A stretch of DNA of 64,000 bases from Neoroseomonas oryzicola (GCF_012163135.1 NZ_JAAVUP010000002.1:434001-498000), one strand, 5' to 3'; numbered from the stretch's first letter, positions 1 through 9,651 are shown. The notes: a model not told the origin generated them from the sequence alone. Numbers and translations are program-made.

Positions 1-1
1 C

Positions 2-55
2 GAGAAGGCGGGATCGAAGCGCCTGCTCGACAGTTTCGTGGAGAAGACCCGATGA
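2..55 (+). CDS. 3' end of an unidentified gene (partial)
   Basis: An open frame enters from the left edge and ends at a TGA at 53-55. It encodes 17 residues ending in SFVEKTR. The stop overlaps the prmA start as ATGA (52-55), so the two genes are probably cotranscribed and translationally coupled. Too little is visible to name the product. Confidence 0.6.
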   Translation, partial: EKAGSKRLLDSFVEKTR

Positions 56-978
56 GGCCCTCCGGCCCCGATGCGCCCGGCGCGCTGTCCCGCCGCCGCG
101 CCGAACCGCTGGAAGCCCTGGTGATCGACGGGCTGCCCGAGCACGCCGTGCCGGTCTTCGAAGCCGCGCTCGAGCAGGTCTGCACCACCGTCGCCTATTT
201 CCGCGACGAGCCGACCGACACCTGGCGCATCGAGGGCGTGCGCGAGGCCGGCGCGCTCGATGAAGAACTGGATGCGGCGCTAGCGCTGGCCGCCGCGGTC
301 GCGGGCATCGACCCCCCGGCGCTGCAGGCCGCGCCGGTGGAAGCCGATGGCTGGCTCGCCCGCACCGTCCAGGCCTTCCCGGAGATGCCGATCGGCCGGC
401 ACTTCCTGATCCGGCCGACGCATGTGCCGAACCCGGCGACCTATGGGCGCGTGGTGCTGAAGCTCGATGCGGGGCTGGCCTTCGGGTCGGGGGAGCATGC
501 CTCCACGCAGGGGTGCCTGCGGGCCTATGAGGCGATCGCGCATCGGCGTCCGCGCAGCGTCTGCGACCTCGGCAGCGGGTCGGGGATCCTCGCGATGGCC
601 GCGGCGAAGACGGTGCCGTGCCGTGTGCTGGCGACCGACATCGAGCCCTGGTCGGTGCGCGTCTGCGACCAGAATGCGCGGATGAACGGGCTCGGGCCGC
701 TGCGCATGCGCTCGATCCTGGCCGATGGCTGGAAGCCGCGGCTGATGAAGGGCGTGCGCTACGACCTGATCTTCGCGAACATCCTCGCACGACCGCTCTG
801 CGCCATGGCGCAGGATCTGGCGTTGCACCTCGCTCCGCGCGGCACGGCGATCCTGGCGGGTCTGCTGGGCACGCAGGCGCGGATGGTGCTGGTGGCGCAC
901 CGGCGTGCGGGGCTGGTGCTGGAACGGCGGATCGACGTGGGTCCGTGGACGACGCTGGTGCTCAGGCGCCGCGCCTGA
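52..978 (+). CDS. prmA: Ribosomal protein L11 methyltransferase PrmA
   Basis: Cytoplasmic SAM-dependent methyltransferase that trimethylates ribosomal protein L11. The 308-residue product matches the family length. The family motif appears as FGSGEHASTQ near residues 143-152. It is followed by the SAM-binding loop DLGSGSGI near 174-181 and the catalytic-loop signature FANILARPL near 242-250. The N-terminal third is the less conserved L11-recognition region. The ATG overlaps the stop of the preceding gene, so it looks like the second gene of an operon. Its last 17 bases overlap the end of the convergent small gene at 962-1237. The identification rests on the combined motifs and is firm. Confidence 0.93.
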   Translation: MRPSGPDAPGALSRRRAEPLEALVIDGLPEHAVPVFEAALEQVCTTVAYFRDEPTDTWRIEGVREAGALDEELDAALALAAAVAGIDPPALQAAPVEADGWLARTVQAFPEMPIGRHFLIRPTHVPNPATYGRVVLKLDAGLAFGSGEHASTQGCLRAYEAIAHRRPRSVCDLGSGSGILAMAAAKTVPCRVLATDIEPWSVRVCDQNARMNGLGPLRMRSILADGWKPRLMKGVRYDLIFANILARPLCAMAQDLALHLAPRGTAILAGLLGTQARMVLVAHRRAGLVLERRIDVGPWTTLVLRRRA

Positions 979-1237
979 CCAACTCCGCGTTGCGTTCGAG
1001 CGCCCTGGCGTTCGCTTCGTAGGCTCGCCGCGCCTGGATGGCGTCGACAATGGCGCGTTCGATGTCGCCGCTGGCCTGCGCCGCGGTCAGCGCCTGGTTG
1101 CCACGGGGCGGCGCCGGCGAGGGATCGGCGACGCGCGCGCTGCCCGGCGTGGGATCGGCGATGATCGTCGCCGCATCGGCGAGGCGTTCGCCCGCGCGCT
1201 GCATCCCCTGGACCGAGGCATTGAGGGCGACCTGCAT
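962..1237 (-). CDS. Mini flagellar-rod-like protein (orphan)
   Basis: A 91-residue protein. Its first 27 residues (ALNASVQGMQRAGERLADAA) resemble the N-terminal helix of flagellar rod/hook proteins. Its last 30 (AIVDAIQARRAYEANARALE) resemble their C-terminal helix. The whole central domain of FlgB/C/F/G/E is missing and a Pro-rich linker lies between. Stand-alone proteins of this type exist in many proteobacteria and are often annotated as flagellar basal body rod C-terminal domain proteins. No other flagellar gene lies in the window, so a role in flagella is unproven. The ATG at 1237 is the only sensible start; the upstream Shine-Dalgarno is weak. The 3' end overlaps prmA tail to tail. Confidence 0.6.
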   Translation of the reverse strand: MQVALNASVQGMQRAGERLADAATIIADPTPGSARVADPSPAPPRGNQALTAAQASGDIERAIVDAIQARRAYEANARALERNAELVRRGA

Positions 1238-1326
1238 CGTCTCAGCCTGCGGCGCATTCGTTGATCTTCGGTGAACGCCCCGTCCGGCGCGCCCGCGCAG
1301 GTGGCCAAAGAAGGAGGTGGGGGTGC

Positions 1327-1350
1327 GGGGGCGGAGTTCCCTCCGCCCCC
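1327..1350. terminator. GC hairpin after the LLM oxidoreductase gene
   Basis: Perfect 10-base arms (GGGGGCGGAG / CTCCGCCCCC) around a TTCC loop. It starts 5 bases beyond the stop of the minus-strand gene at 1356. There is no T-run, so this is a likely but atypical intrinsic terminator or RNA-stabilising hairpin. Confidence 0.5.
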
Positions 1351-1355
1351 GATGT

Positions 1356-2468
1356 TCATTCCGCGGCCTTGGCCATCGCTTCCGCGTGCTGCCGCAGCTT
1401 CGGCATCACCTCCTCCGCGAGGTGCTTCATCGTCTCCGCCTCCCAGGCCGCGTTGACGCCGGACCAGTCGAGCCCCGGCATCAGCAGGTGCCCGAAGGGC
1501 CCGACCTCCTCGCGCAGCGCCACGAGGCGATCGAGCACGGTCTTCGGGCTGCCGGCGATGACGCAGGCCTCGATCATGTCCTCGGTGGTAGCGCTCGCCG
1601 GGTCCATCTCCTCGCGCGGCGTCATGGTGCCGGCGAGGCCGGCGCGCTTGGCCAGGCTGCCGAGGTAGTCGAAGTAGTAGCGCGTGGCCCCTTCCGGGGC
1701 GGTGGCGCGGGCGCGTGCGTCGGCGTCGGTCGCGGCGATCACCATGTTCCGCGCGACGCGCCAGTTGGATCCGTCCACGGGGCGGCCGGCATCGGCGAGC
1801 CCCTTCGCCATCCCCTGCCAATGCCCGGCGAGCACCCGGTGCGCCACGAAGTTGGCGCTGATGACGCCCCAGCCGCGCGCGGCGGCGACGGTGACGCTGA
1901 AGCTGTTGGGCTGGCGCGCGGAGATGTGGACCGACGGCCCGCCAGGCCGGAAGGGCTTGGGCATGTAGCCGACGCCGTAGTCGGGCAGCACGGTGCGCGT
2001 CAGGCGGATCGGCCAGGTGCGGCCCTCGATCTCGTAGGGTGGCTCGCTGTCCCAGATCGCCTGGATGGTGGCGATGGATTCGAGCATGCGCTTGCCGCGC
2101 TCCACCGGCTCGATGTCGCCGAACAACTCGAAGTCGGAGGCGAGGCCGCCCGAGCCGATGCCGAACATCAGCCGCCCGCCCGACATGTGGTCGAACTGCG
2201 CGACCTCGGCCGCGACGATGGCGGGGTGGTGGTTGGGCAGGTTGATCACGCCGGTGCCGAAGGTCAGCCGCGTGCGGTGGACCAGCCCGGCCATGAACAT
2301 CAGCGGCGAGGCGATGGGTTCGGAGGTGGCGGAGAAATGCTCACCGACCCAGAGCTCGTTGAAGCCGAGGCGGTCGGCCAGCAGCGACTTCTCGGTGTCC
2401 TCGGCCAGGGTCTCGTGCATCGGCCGGTGCGGCGGATGCAGCGGCATCATGAACAGGCCGAGATGCAT
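1356..2468 (-). CDS. LLM class flavin-dependent oxidoreductase (luciferase-like monooxygenase)
   Basis: A 370-residue TIM-barrel flavin oxidoreductase of the bacterial luciferase family. The start is the ATG at 2468 (MHLGLFMMPLHPP), which gives the family's usual first beta strand; the open frame extends further upstream but with no homology. Family features are the LWVGEHF block near residue 40, GTGVINLPNHHP near 80-91 and GIGSGGLASDFELFG near 117-131. Members use FMNH2 or F420H2 to oxidise varied small molecules, and the substrate cannot be read from sequence. The gene stands alone between prmA and the LCCL gene. A hairpin at 2479-2501 covers its likely Shine-Dalgarno. Confidence 0.85.
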   Translation of the reverse strand: MHLGLFMMPLHPPHRPMHETLAEDTEKSLLADRLGFNELWVGEHFSATSEPIASPLMFMAGLVHRTRLTFGTGVINLPNHHPAIVAAEVAQFDHMSGGRLMFGIGSGGLASDFELFGDIEPVERGKRMLESIATIQAIWDSEPPYEIEGRTWPIRLTRTVLPDYGVGYMPKPFRPGGPSVHISARQPNSFSVTVAAARGWGVISANFVAHRVLAGHWQGMAKGLADAGRPVDGSNWRVARNMVIAATDADARARATAPEGATRYYFDYLGSLAKRAGLAGTMTPREEMDPASATTEDMIEACVIAGSPKTVLDRLVALREEVGPFGHLLMPGLDWSGVNAAWEAETMKHLAEEVMPKLRQHAEAMAKAAE

Positions 2469-2478
2469 CGGCGGCGTC

Positions 2479-2501
2479 TCCCCTCGTCTTGGACGAGGGG
2501 A
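2479..2501. promoter_or_regulatory. Leader hairpin covering the RBS of the LLM gene
   Basis: Perfect 10-base arms (TCCCCTCGTC / GACGAGGGGA) with a 3-base loop, 11 bases upstream of the minus-strand ATG at 2468. Read on the minus strand, the 3' arm contains GGGGAGA, the only plausible Shine-Dalgarno. The hairpin could therefore hide the ribosome site. Confidence 0.45.
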
Positions 2502-2508
2502 GGCTAGA

Positions 2509-2628
2509 GCATTTTCCGATCGGACGGCACCGGCCGGCGCCCCCACCCGGCCACCCATGCAGGATACTGGCGTTGGGTGGCCGGGTGGGGGCGCCGGCCG
2601 GTGCCGCGGCCGACGGGTCGGAAAATGC
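2509..2628. repeat. Large two-tier inverted repeat (32-base perfect arms)
   Basis: The inner arms at 2526-2557 and 2574-2605 are perfect 32-base reverse complements separated by a 16-base spacer. Outer 11-base arms (GCATTTTCCGA at 2509-2519, TCGGAAAATGC at 2618-2628) are also perfect. The element fills the gap between the LLM gene start and the LCCL gene stop. It could act as a terminator for the LCCL gene, but its size and nested structure look more like a dispersed palindromic element (REP/MITE type). No second copy was seen in this window. Confidence 0.8.
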
Positions 2629-2637
2629 GCGAGGCGC

Positions 2638-3597
2638 TCAGCGGCGGAAGGAGAAGGAGGCGCTCCAGGGCCCGTAATTGGCCGAGGTGACGCCGTTCTG
2701 CGCGCTGCCGAAATAGGCCGGCAGCCCGGGCACCGGGACGACGTTCACCACCCCGCCGGCGGGCGGGATGACGCCGGCATGGACAGCGGCGCGGCATACG
2801 CGGCTGTCGGTGGTGTAGACGCCGGTGCCCCAGACGGTCCCGGCCGCGGCGGCCTCGGCCGTGCAGGTGCAGGCGAACGGCGCCGACTGGCCGCCGAAGG
2901 CGGCGGGGCAGGCGGGCGGTCCGTCGAGGACGGGGCGCGGCGGTGGGGCGGCGACACCGGCGACGGTGAAGGAGGAACTCCATGCGCCATAGCGGCTCGA
3001 GGTGATGCCGTTCGCGGCGCTGCCGTCGTAGCTCGCGCGCCCCGGGGCGGGGGTGACGATGACCGCCCCGCCGGTCGCGGGGATCACGCCGGCATGCACC
3101 GCGGCGCGGCAGATCCGGCTGTCGGAGGTATAGGTGCCGCTGCCCCAGACTGAGCCCGAGGCGGCCGCCGCCGCGGTGCAACTGCACGAGATCGTCTTGC
3201 TGGCATCCTGGAAGCTGTCCGGGCAGGCGGTCAGCGGCCGCGCGGCGGTGCCGCCGGGCGGGGTGACCGTGAAGGACCCGCCCCAGCTGCCATAGTCCAT
3301 GGAGGTGACGCCATGGGCGGTGCTGCCGCGATAGGCGGCCTCGCCGGGGGCGGGGAAGACGTGCACCAGGCCGCCGGTGCTCGGGATCGCCCCGGCATGG
3401 ACGGCGGCGCGGCAGACGCGGCTGTCCGTGGTGTAGGGGCCGCTGCCCCAGACCGAACCGCCCGAGGCGGCCTCGGCCGAGCAGGTGCAGGCGACGGCCT
3501 CGCCGCGACCTTCGAAATTGCCGGGGCAGGGGGCCTGGGCGGCGGCCGCGGCGATGCCCGCGAACCAGCACAGCAGGGCAAGCAGCAGGCGACGCAT
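2638..3597 (-). CDS. Secreted protein with three LCCL domains
   Basis: A 319-residue exported protein. The start at 3597 (MRRLLLALLCWFAG) gives a clean signal peptide of about 21 residues. The rest is three tandem copies of an LCCL-type module, beginning near residues 24, 122 and 230. Each copy has CP..F, a C-T-C or C-S-C pair, VWG.G.YT.DS..CRAAVHAG, a GG turn, and an NGV/HGV-S-..YG.W..SF ending. The pattern has the LCCL domain's conserved Cys and CRAAVHAG core. LCCL modules are thought to bind lipopolysaccharide or carbohydrate, so a periplasmic or surface binding role is reasonable but inferred. No catalytic domain is attached. The gene stands alone, with the large inverted repeat just after its stop. 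Confidence 0.85.
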   Translation of the reverse strand: MRRLLLALLCWFAGIAAAAAQAPCPGNFEGRGEAVACTCSAEAASGGSVWGSGPYTTDSRVCRAAVHAGAIPSTGGLVHVFPAPGEAAYRGSTAHGVTSMDYGSWGGSFTVTPPGGTAARPLTACPDSFQDASKTISCSCTAAAAASGSVWGSGTYTSDSRICRAAVHAGVIPATGGAVIVTPAPGRASYDGSAANGITSSRYGAWSSSFTVAGVAAPPPRPVLDGPPACPAAFGGQSAPFACTCTAEAAAAGTVWGTGVYTTDSRVCRAAVHAGVIPPAGGVVNVVPVPGLPAYFGSAQNGVTSANYGPWSASFSFRR

Positions 3598-3708
3598 CGA
3601 AGGCTCCCGCACCGTCACGGGCGGGAGGCTAGAGCGGAGGGCGCCAGGGCATCAATCGCGGCGCGAGGGGCCGCGGCCGAAGGGGAGAGGAGCCGCGGCC
3701 CCGGCGCG

Positions 3709-4071
3709 TCAGGCGGCCCGGGGGGCCGGCCGCTCGCCGGCGTCGTTCGCCGCGCGCGGGTTGAAGCCGGGCTCGAAGACCCGGCCGATGTCGTAGCGCG
3801 TCATGCCGATGTCGCGGAGCTCGCGATCCGACAGGCCGCGCAGCGCGTTGTAGGTCGCGACGCGCTGCGGGAAGGTCGCGATTGCGCGCGCCAGCGCCTC
3901 GACGGTGCGGGCGGCGGCGCCGGCGGCGCGACGGACGGTGCTGGCCACGGCTTCGTCGCGGGCGGCGATGGCGGCGAGGCGCACGGCCTCCGCCTCGGCG
4001 GCGCTGCGGGAGGTGGGGGTGGCGGCCGGGAGAAGCAGCGCAGCCTCGGCCTTGGTGATACGGGCGTCCAT
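3709..4071 (-). CDS. DUF1127 domain-containing protein
   Basis: A 120-residue protein. The C-terminal segment carries the DUF1127 signature LRGLSDRELRDIGMTRYDI near residues 78-96, preceded by an Ala-rich helical region. In alphaproteobacteria such proteins are small regulators, some involved in RNA turnover and carbon or phosphate physiology; the role of this one is unknown. The start at 4071 is chosen because AAGGA lies about 9 bases upstream. Longer in-frame starts would run toward the divergent aminopeptidase gene. It is longer than the minimal 45-70 residue family members. Confidence 0.8.
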   Translation of the reverse strand: MDARITKAEAALLLPAATPTSRSAAEAEAVRLAAIAARDEAVASTVRRAAGAAARTVEALARAIATFPQRVATYNALRGLSDRELRDIGMTRYDIGRVFEPGFNPRAANDAGERPAPRAA

Positions 4072-4174
4072 GTTAAGTGTCCTTGGTGTGGTCGGCGTCT
4101 CCTGATCGGGCGCCAACCTTACGAGGCCGCAATCTAGGTGCTGCAGTGCAACAGGTGATGCGCCAAGGCCACGC

Positions 4175-6010
4175 ATGAGTCATGCGCTGGACGCATTGTT
4201 TCCTGTGGATACATGCAGTGAGCAGGTGACAAGGATCACAGCCCTGAGCCCCTCCCAACGCCTCGCCGCCCTGCGCGCCCGCCTCGCCGACGCCGGCGTC
4301 CAGGGCTTCGTCATCCCCCGCTCCGACGAACACCTGGGCGAATACGTCCCGCCCGCAGGGGAGCGCCTGGCCTGGCTGACCGGCTTCACTGGGTCCGCCG
4401 GCATGGCGATCGTCCTGCCGGACCGCGCCGCGGTCTTCACCGATGGCCGCTACACCCTGCAGGTCCGCAACCAGACCGACCCCGCGCTGTGGGAATGCCG
4501 GCACGTCACCGAGGAACCGGCGACGGAGTGGCTGAAGGCCCACGCCCAGGACCTGACCATCGGCTACGACCCCTGGCTGCACGCCGCGCCCGCGATCGAG
4601 CGGCTGAAGGTGCCGGGCGTGCATTTCGCCCCGCTGGCGGCGAACCCGCTCGACGCCGCCTGGACCGACCGCCCGGCCGCGCCGATGGCCGAGGCGGTGC
4701 CGCATCCGATCGGCTTCACAGGCAAGCCCGCGGCGGAAAAGCGCGCCGAGGCCGCCGCCGCGCTGCGCGAGGCGGGCGAGGACGCGGTCGTTCTGGCCGA
4801 TCCGCATTCGCTGGCCTGGCTGCTCAACATCCGTGGCGGGGACCTCGCGCATACGCCGCTCGCGCTGGGCTTCGCGCTGCTCCATGTGGATGCGCATGTC
4901 GACCTGTTCATGGCGCCGCGGAAGGTGCCGGGGGCGACGCTCGCGCATCTCGGCAACGAGGTGGTGGTGCGGCCGCGCGAGGAACTGCCCCACGCGCTGG
5001 ACGAACTGCGCGGCAAGCGCGTGCGCATCGACGCCGAGGCGACGCCGGCCTGGTTCTCCGACTGGCTGCGCCAGGCGGGCGCCGAGATCACCGCCGGCGA
5101 GGACCCCTGCCGCCTGCCGCGCGCCTGCAAGAACCCCGCGGAGCGAGAAGGCGCGCATGCCGCGCACCGGCGCGACGGCGCGGCGATGGCGCGCTTCCTC
5201 CATTGGTTCGCCGAGGAAGCGCCGAAGGGCGGGCTGACCGAGATCTCGGCCGCGGCGAAGCTGCTCGACTTCCGTCGCGCGCTGCCGCTGTTCCGCGGCG
5301 AGAGCTTCCCGGCGATTTCGGGCGCCGGCGAGCACGGCGCCATCGTGCATTACCGCGTCACACCCGAGACCAATCGCCGCATCGCGCCGGACGAGGTCTA
5401 CCTGATCGATTCCGGCGGCCAGTTCATGGACGGCACGACGGACATCACGCGCACGCTCTGGACCGGGCCGGGGACCGCGCCGGCGGCACTGAAGGACCGT
5501 GTGACGCGGGTGCTGAAGGGGCATATCGCGCTGGCGACCGCGAAGTTCCCGGCGGGCGTCGCGGGGCCGCACCTCGATGCGCTGGCGCGGCGGGCGCTGT
5601 GGGATGCGGGGCTCGACTTCGACCACGGCACCGGCCATGGCGTCGGGTCCTTCCTGTCGGTGCATGAAGGCCCGGTCGCCTTCAGCCGCGCCGCGCGCGT
5701 GGTGCCGCTGCGCGAGGGGATGATCCTGTCCGACGAGCCCGGCTTCTACGCGACGGGCGAATACGGCATCCGGCTCGAGAACCTGCTGCTCGTGGTGCCG
5801 GCGGCGCTGCCGCATGCGACGAAGCCGTTCCTGGCCTTCGAGACGCTGACGCTCGCGCCCTTCGATCGCGCGCTGATCGACCCGGCGCTGCTGACGGCGG
5901 CCGAACGGGATTGGCTCAACGCCTATCACGCACGCGTGCTGGCCGAGATCGGCCCGCAGGTCGAGGAGCCGACGCGCGCCTGGCTGCGCGCCGCCTGCGC
6001 GCCGATCTGA
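4175..6010 (+). CDS. pepP: Aminopeptidase P family (Xaa-Pro aminopeptidase, M24)
   Basis: A 611-residue cytoplasmic metallopeptidase of the long, three-domain aminopeptidase P type. It removes an N-terminal residue preceding proline. Two creatinase-like N-terminal domains cover about residues 25-310. The catalytic pita-bread domain follows, with all five metal ligands visible: the two Asp in LIDSGGQFMDGTTDITRT, the His in GTGHGVGSF, the Glu in LSDEPGFY and the Glu in IRLENLL. The ATG at 4175 is the longest start. A GTG at 4226 with a nearby AGG is an alternative, because residues before about 20 look unconserved. It is divergent from the DUF1127 gene and convergent with aliA across a hairpin. 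Confidence 0.88.
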   Translation: MSHALDALFPVDTCSEQVTRITALSPSQRLAALRARLADAGVQGFVIPRSDEHLGEYVPPAGERLAWLTGFTGSAGMAIVLPDRAAVFTDGRYTLQVRNQTDPALWECRHVTEEPATEWLKAHAQDLTIGYDPWLHAAPAIERLKVPGVHFAPLAANPLDAAWTDRPAAPMAEAVPHPIGFTGKPAAEKRAEAAAALREAGEDAVVLADPHSLAWLLNIRGGDLAHTPLALGFALLHVDAHVDLFMAPRKVPGATLAHLGNEVVVRPREELPHALDELRGKRVRIDAEATPAWFSDWLRQAGAEITAGEDPCRLPRACKNPAEREGAHAAHRRDGAAMARFLHWFAEEAPKGGLTEISAAAKLLDFRRALPLFRGESFPAISGAGEHGAIVHYRVTPETNRRIAPDEVYLIDSGGQFMDGTTDITRTLWTGPGTAPAALKDRVTRVLKGHIALATAKFPAGVAGPHLDALARRALWDAGLDFDHGTGHGVGSFLSVHEGPVAFSRAARVVPLREGMILSDEPGFYATGEYGIRLENLLLVVPAALPHATKPFLAFETLTLAPFDRALIDPALLTAAERDWLNAYHARVLAEIGPQVEEPTRAWLRAACAPI

Positions 6011-6019
6011 GTGACGGAC

Positions 6020-6040
6020 GGGAGGGGCGGCGCCCCTCCC
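6020..6040. terminator. Bidirectional hairpin between pepP and aliA
   Basis: Perfect 9-base arms GGGAGGGGC / GCCCCTCCC with a 3-base loop. It lies between two convergent genes (stops at 6010 and 6048) and so could serve both strands. No T-run follows. Confidence 0.6.
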
Positions 6041-6047
6041 GGCGCCG

Positions 6048-7664
<1,617 letters not shown>

Positions 7665-7689
7665 GCATTCCTCCCTTGCAGATTTGTTC

Positions 7690-8856
7690 TCAGCGACGTG
7701 TCGCGTATTGCACCGCCGCCTTGCCGGCCCTTTCGCGGGCCACGATCAGTTTCATGATCTGCGCCGTGCCGTCGCCGATCTCGAGCCCCATGACGTCGCG
7801 CAGCCGCTGCTGGTGGGGCAGGTCGAGCGACCAGCCGTAATGGCCATGCGTCAGCAGGCATTGGTGAATGACATCGACCGCGGTCTTGGGGCCGAGCCAC
7901 TTGCACATGGCGGCCTCGGCGGTGTGCGGCGCGCCTTCGTCGCGCAGGCGCAGCGTGTGGTAGCAGAGCTGCCGGATGGCGGCGACGAGGCCTTCCCCTT
8001 CCGCGAGCGGGAAGGTCACGCCCTGGTATTGCGCGATCGGCGCGCCGAAGGCCTGGCGTTCCTGCACATAGGCCCAGGATTCGTCGAGCGAGGCCTGGGC
8101 CGCCGCGCAGCACTGCAACCCGATCAGCGCGCGCGAATAGTCGAAGCCCTGCATGACCTGGACGAAGCCCATGCCTTCCTCGGCCAGGCGATTCGCCGCG
8201 GGGATCCGGACGTCGTCGAAGAAAATCGACCCGCGCCCGATGGCATGGCTGCCGAGGTCGTTGAAGCGCGTCGTGGTGACACCCTTCGCATCCATCGGCA
8301 CGAGGAAGGCCGAGACGCCGCGTGCCCCGCTGTCGGGCGCGCCGGTGCGCGCGAAGATCACCGCCGCATCGGCCTGGTCGGCCATGCTGATGGAGGATTT
8401 TTCCCCATTCAGCACGTAGTCGTCGCCGTCGCGCCGGGCGGATAGCTGCAGGTTCGCCGCATCCGATCCGCCGCGCGGTTCGGTCAGGCCGATGCAGAAC
8501 AGCGCCTCGCCGGCGACGATGCGCGGGATCCATTCGCCCGCCAGCTCGGCCGAGGCATGCCGCGCGATGATCTGCCCGTTCAGCGAGGCGAGCAGCGGCA
8601 CGTAGGAGACATTGATGTCGGCATGGGCGACCGCCTCGATGGCCAGCCCCGCGGTGACCGAGGGCGCGCCGAGGCCGCCATGTTCCTCCGGCAGGTCGGC
8701 GCCGATCAGGCCGAGCGCGCCCATCTCCCGCACCAGGTCGCGGTCGACGCGTCCGGTCTTCTCGCGCGCCATGTAGCCGGGGGCGATGCGCTCGCGGGCG
8801 AAGCGTCGCGCGGCCTCCTGCAGGGCGCGCTGCTCCTCGGTCAGGGCGGTCGTCAC
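7690..8856 (-). CDS. aliB: Acyl-CoA dehydrogenase, probable cyclohexanecarboxyl-CoA dehydrogenase
   Basis: A 388-residue flavoprotein of the acyl-CoA dehydrogenase family. It should introduce the 1,2-double bond into cyclohexanecarboxyl-CoA and pass electrons to ETF. The start is a GTG at 8856 that overlaps the badI stop as GTGA, which fits translational coupling; no ATG fits. Signatures are GLTEPRGGSDAAN near 130-142, RGSIFFDDVRIPAANRL in the middle beta domain, and YSRALIGLQC in the C-terminal helical domain. Length and fold are normal for the family. Assignment to AliB rather than another acyl-CoA dehydrogenase depends on its place between badI and aliA. Confidence 0.8.
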   Translation of the reverse strand: MTTALTEEQRALQEAARRFARERIAPGYMAREKTGRVDRDLVREMGALGLIGADLPEEHGGLGAPSVTAGLAIEAVAHADINVSYVPLLASLNGQIIARHASAELAGEWIPRIVAGEALFCIGLTEPRGGSDAANLQLSARRDGDDYVLNGEKSSISMADQADAAVIFARTGAPDSGARGVSAFLVPMDAKGVTTTRFNDLGSHAIGRGSIFFDDVRIPAANRLAEEGMGFVQVMQGFDYSRALIGLQCCAAAQASLDESWAYVQERQAFGAPIAQYQGVTFPLAEGEGLVAAIRQLCYHTLRLRDEGAPHTAEAAMCKWLGPKTAVDVIHQCLLTHGHYGWSLDLPHQQRLRDVMGLEIGDGTAQIMKLIVARERAGKAAVQYATRR

Positions 8857-9635
8857 TTCTGGTGCTTCCGGAAGTCGGGCTTGCGCTTCTCGTTGAAGGC
8901 GCGGACGCCTTCCTGGGATTCCTCGGTGGCGTAGTACATGGCGAGCGCCTGCATCCCCATGCCGCTGATGCCGCGGATGCTGTCGGTGTCGGCGTTGAAG
9001 GACCGCTTCGCGATGGCGAGCGCGGTCGGGCTCTTCTCGAGGATCTCGGCGCACCACTTCGCCACCTCGGCATCGAGCTGGTCGTGCGGGACGACGGTGT
9101 TCACCAGGCCCATCGCCATCGCCTCGGCGGCGGTGTAGCGGCGGCAGAGGTACCAGATCTCGCGCGCCTTCTTCTCGCCGACGATCCGCGCGAGGTAGGC
9201 CGTGCCGAAGCCCGGATCGACGGAGCCGACCTTGGGGCCCACCTGGCCGAACTGCGCCTTCTCGGAGGCGATGGTGAAGTCGCAGATGGTCGCGAGGACG
9301 TTGCCGCCGCCGATCGCATAGCCCTGCACGCGGGCAATGACGGGCTTCGGGACCTCGCGGATGATGGACTGCAATTCCTCGACCGGCAGGCCGATGATGC
9401 CGCGCCCGTCGTAGTTGCCGTCATGGGCCGACTGGTCGCCGCCGGTGCAGAAGGCGCGGTCCCCGGTGCCGGTGAGCACGATGACGCCGACGGACTTGTC
9501 CCAGCCGGCCTTGTTGAAGGCGTGGATCAGTTCCTCGCAGGTGCGCCCGCGGAAGGCGTTCATCACCTTGGGACGGTTGATGGCGATGGTGGCGACGCCA
9601 TCTGCGGCCGTGTAGAGGATGTCCTCGTATTCCAT
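8853..9635 (-). CDS. badI: 2-ketocyclohexanecarboxyl-CoA hydrolase BadI
   Basis: A 260-residue crotonase-fold enzyme that hydrolytically opens the ring of 2-ketocyclohexanecarboxyl-CoA to pimelyl-CoA. It has the same length as R. palustris BadI. Features are the first oxyanion-hole region FCTGGDQSAHDGNYDGRG near 61-78 and the second, GYAIGGGNVLATICD, near 104-118. The DQ/HDG segment replaces the usual hydratase sequence and is typical of the BadI/MenB-like ring-active subgroup. The KRSFNADTDSIRGI block is also BadI-like. It lies 16 bases after badH and overlaps the next gene by GTGA. Confidence is high because sequence and neighbourhood agree. Confidence 0.9.
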   Translation of the reverse strand: MEYEDILYTAADGVATIAINRPKVMNAFRGRTCEELIHAFNKAGWDKSVGVIVLTGTGDRAFCTGGDQSAHDGNYDGRGIIGLPVEELQSIIREVPKPVIARVQGYAIGGGNVLATICDFTIASEKAQFGQVGPKVGSVDPGFGTAYLARIVGEKKAREIWYLCRRYTAAEAMAMGLVNTVVPHDQLDAEVAKWCAEILEKSPTALAIAKRSFNADTDSIRGISGMGMQALAMYYATEESQEGVRAFNEKRKPDFRKHQK

Positions 9636-9651
9636 GATCTTTCGTCCTTCC

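Noticed and set aside
2526-2605. Reading the 32-base inverted repeat simply as the LCCL gene terminator
   Set aside because: Position allows it, but the stem is far too long, has a second outer tier and is not followed by a T-run. A palindromic element is the better description.
4073-5929. 618-codon open frame antisense to the aminopeptidase P gene
   Set aside because: Arg/Gly-rich shadow translation of a GC-rich gene. It has no domain and no ribosome site, and the other strand carries all metal ligands of an M24 peptidase.
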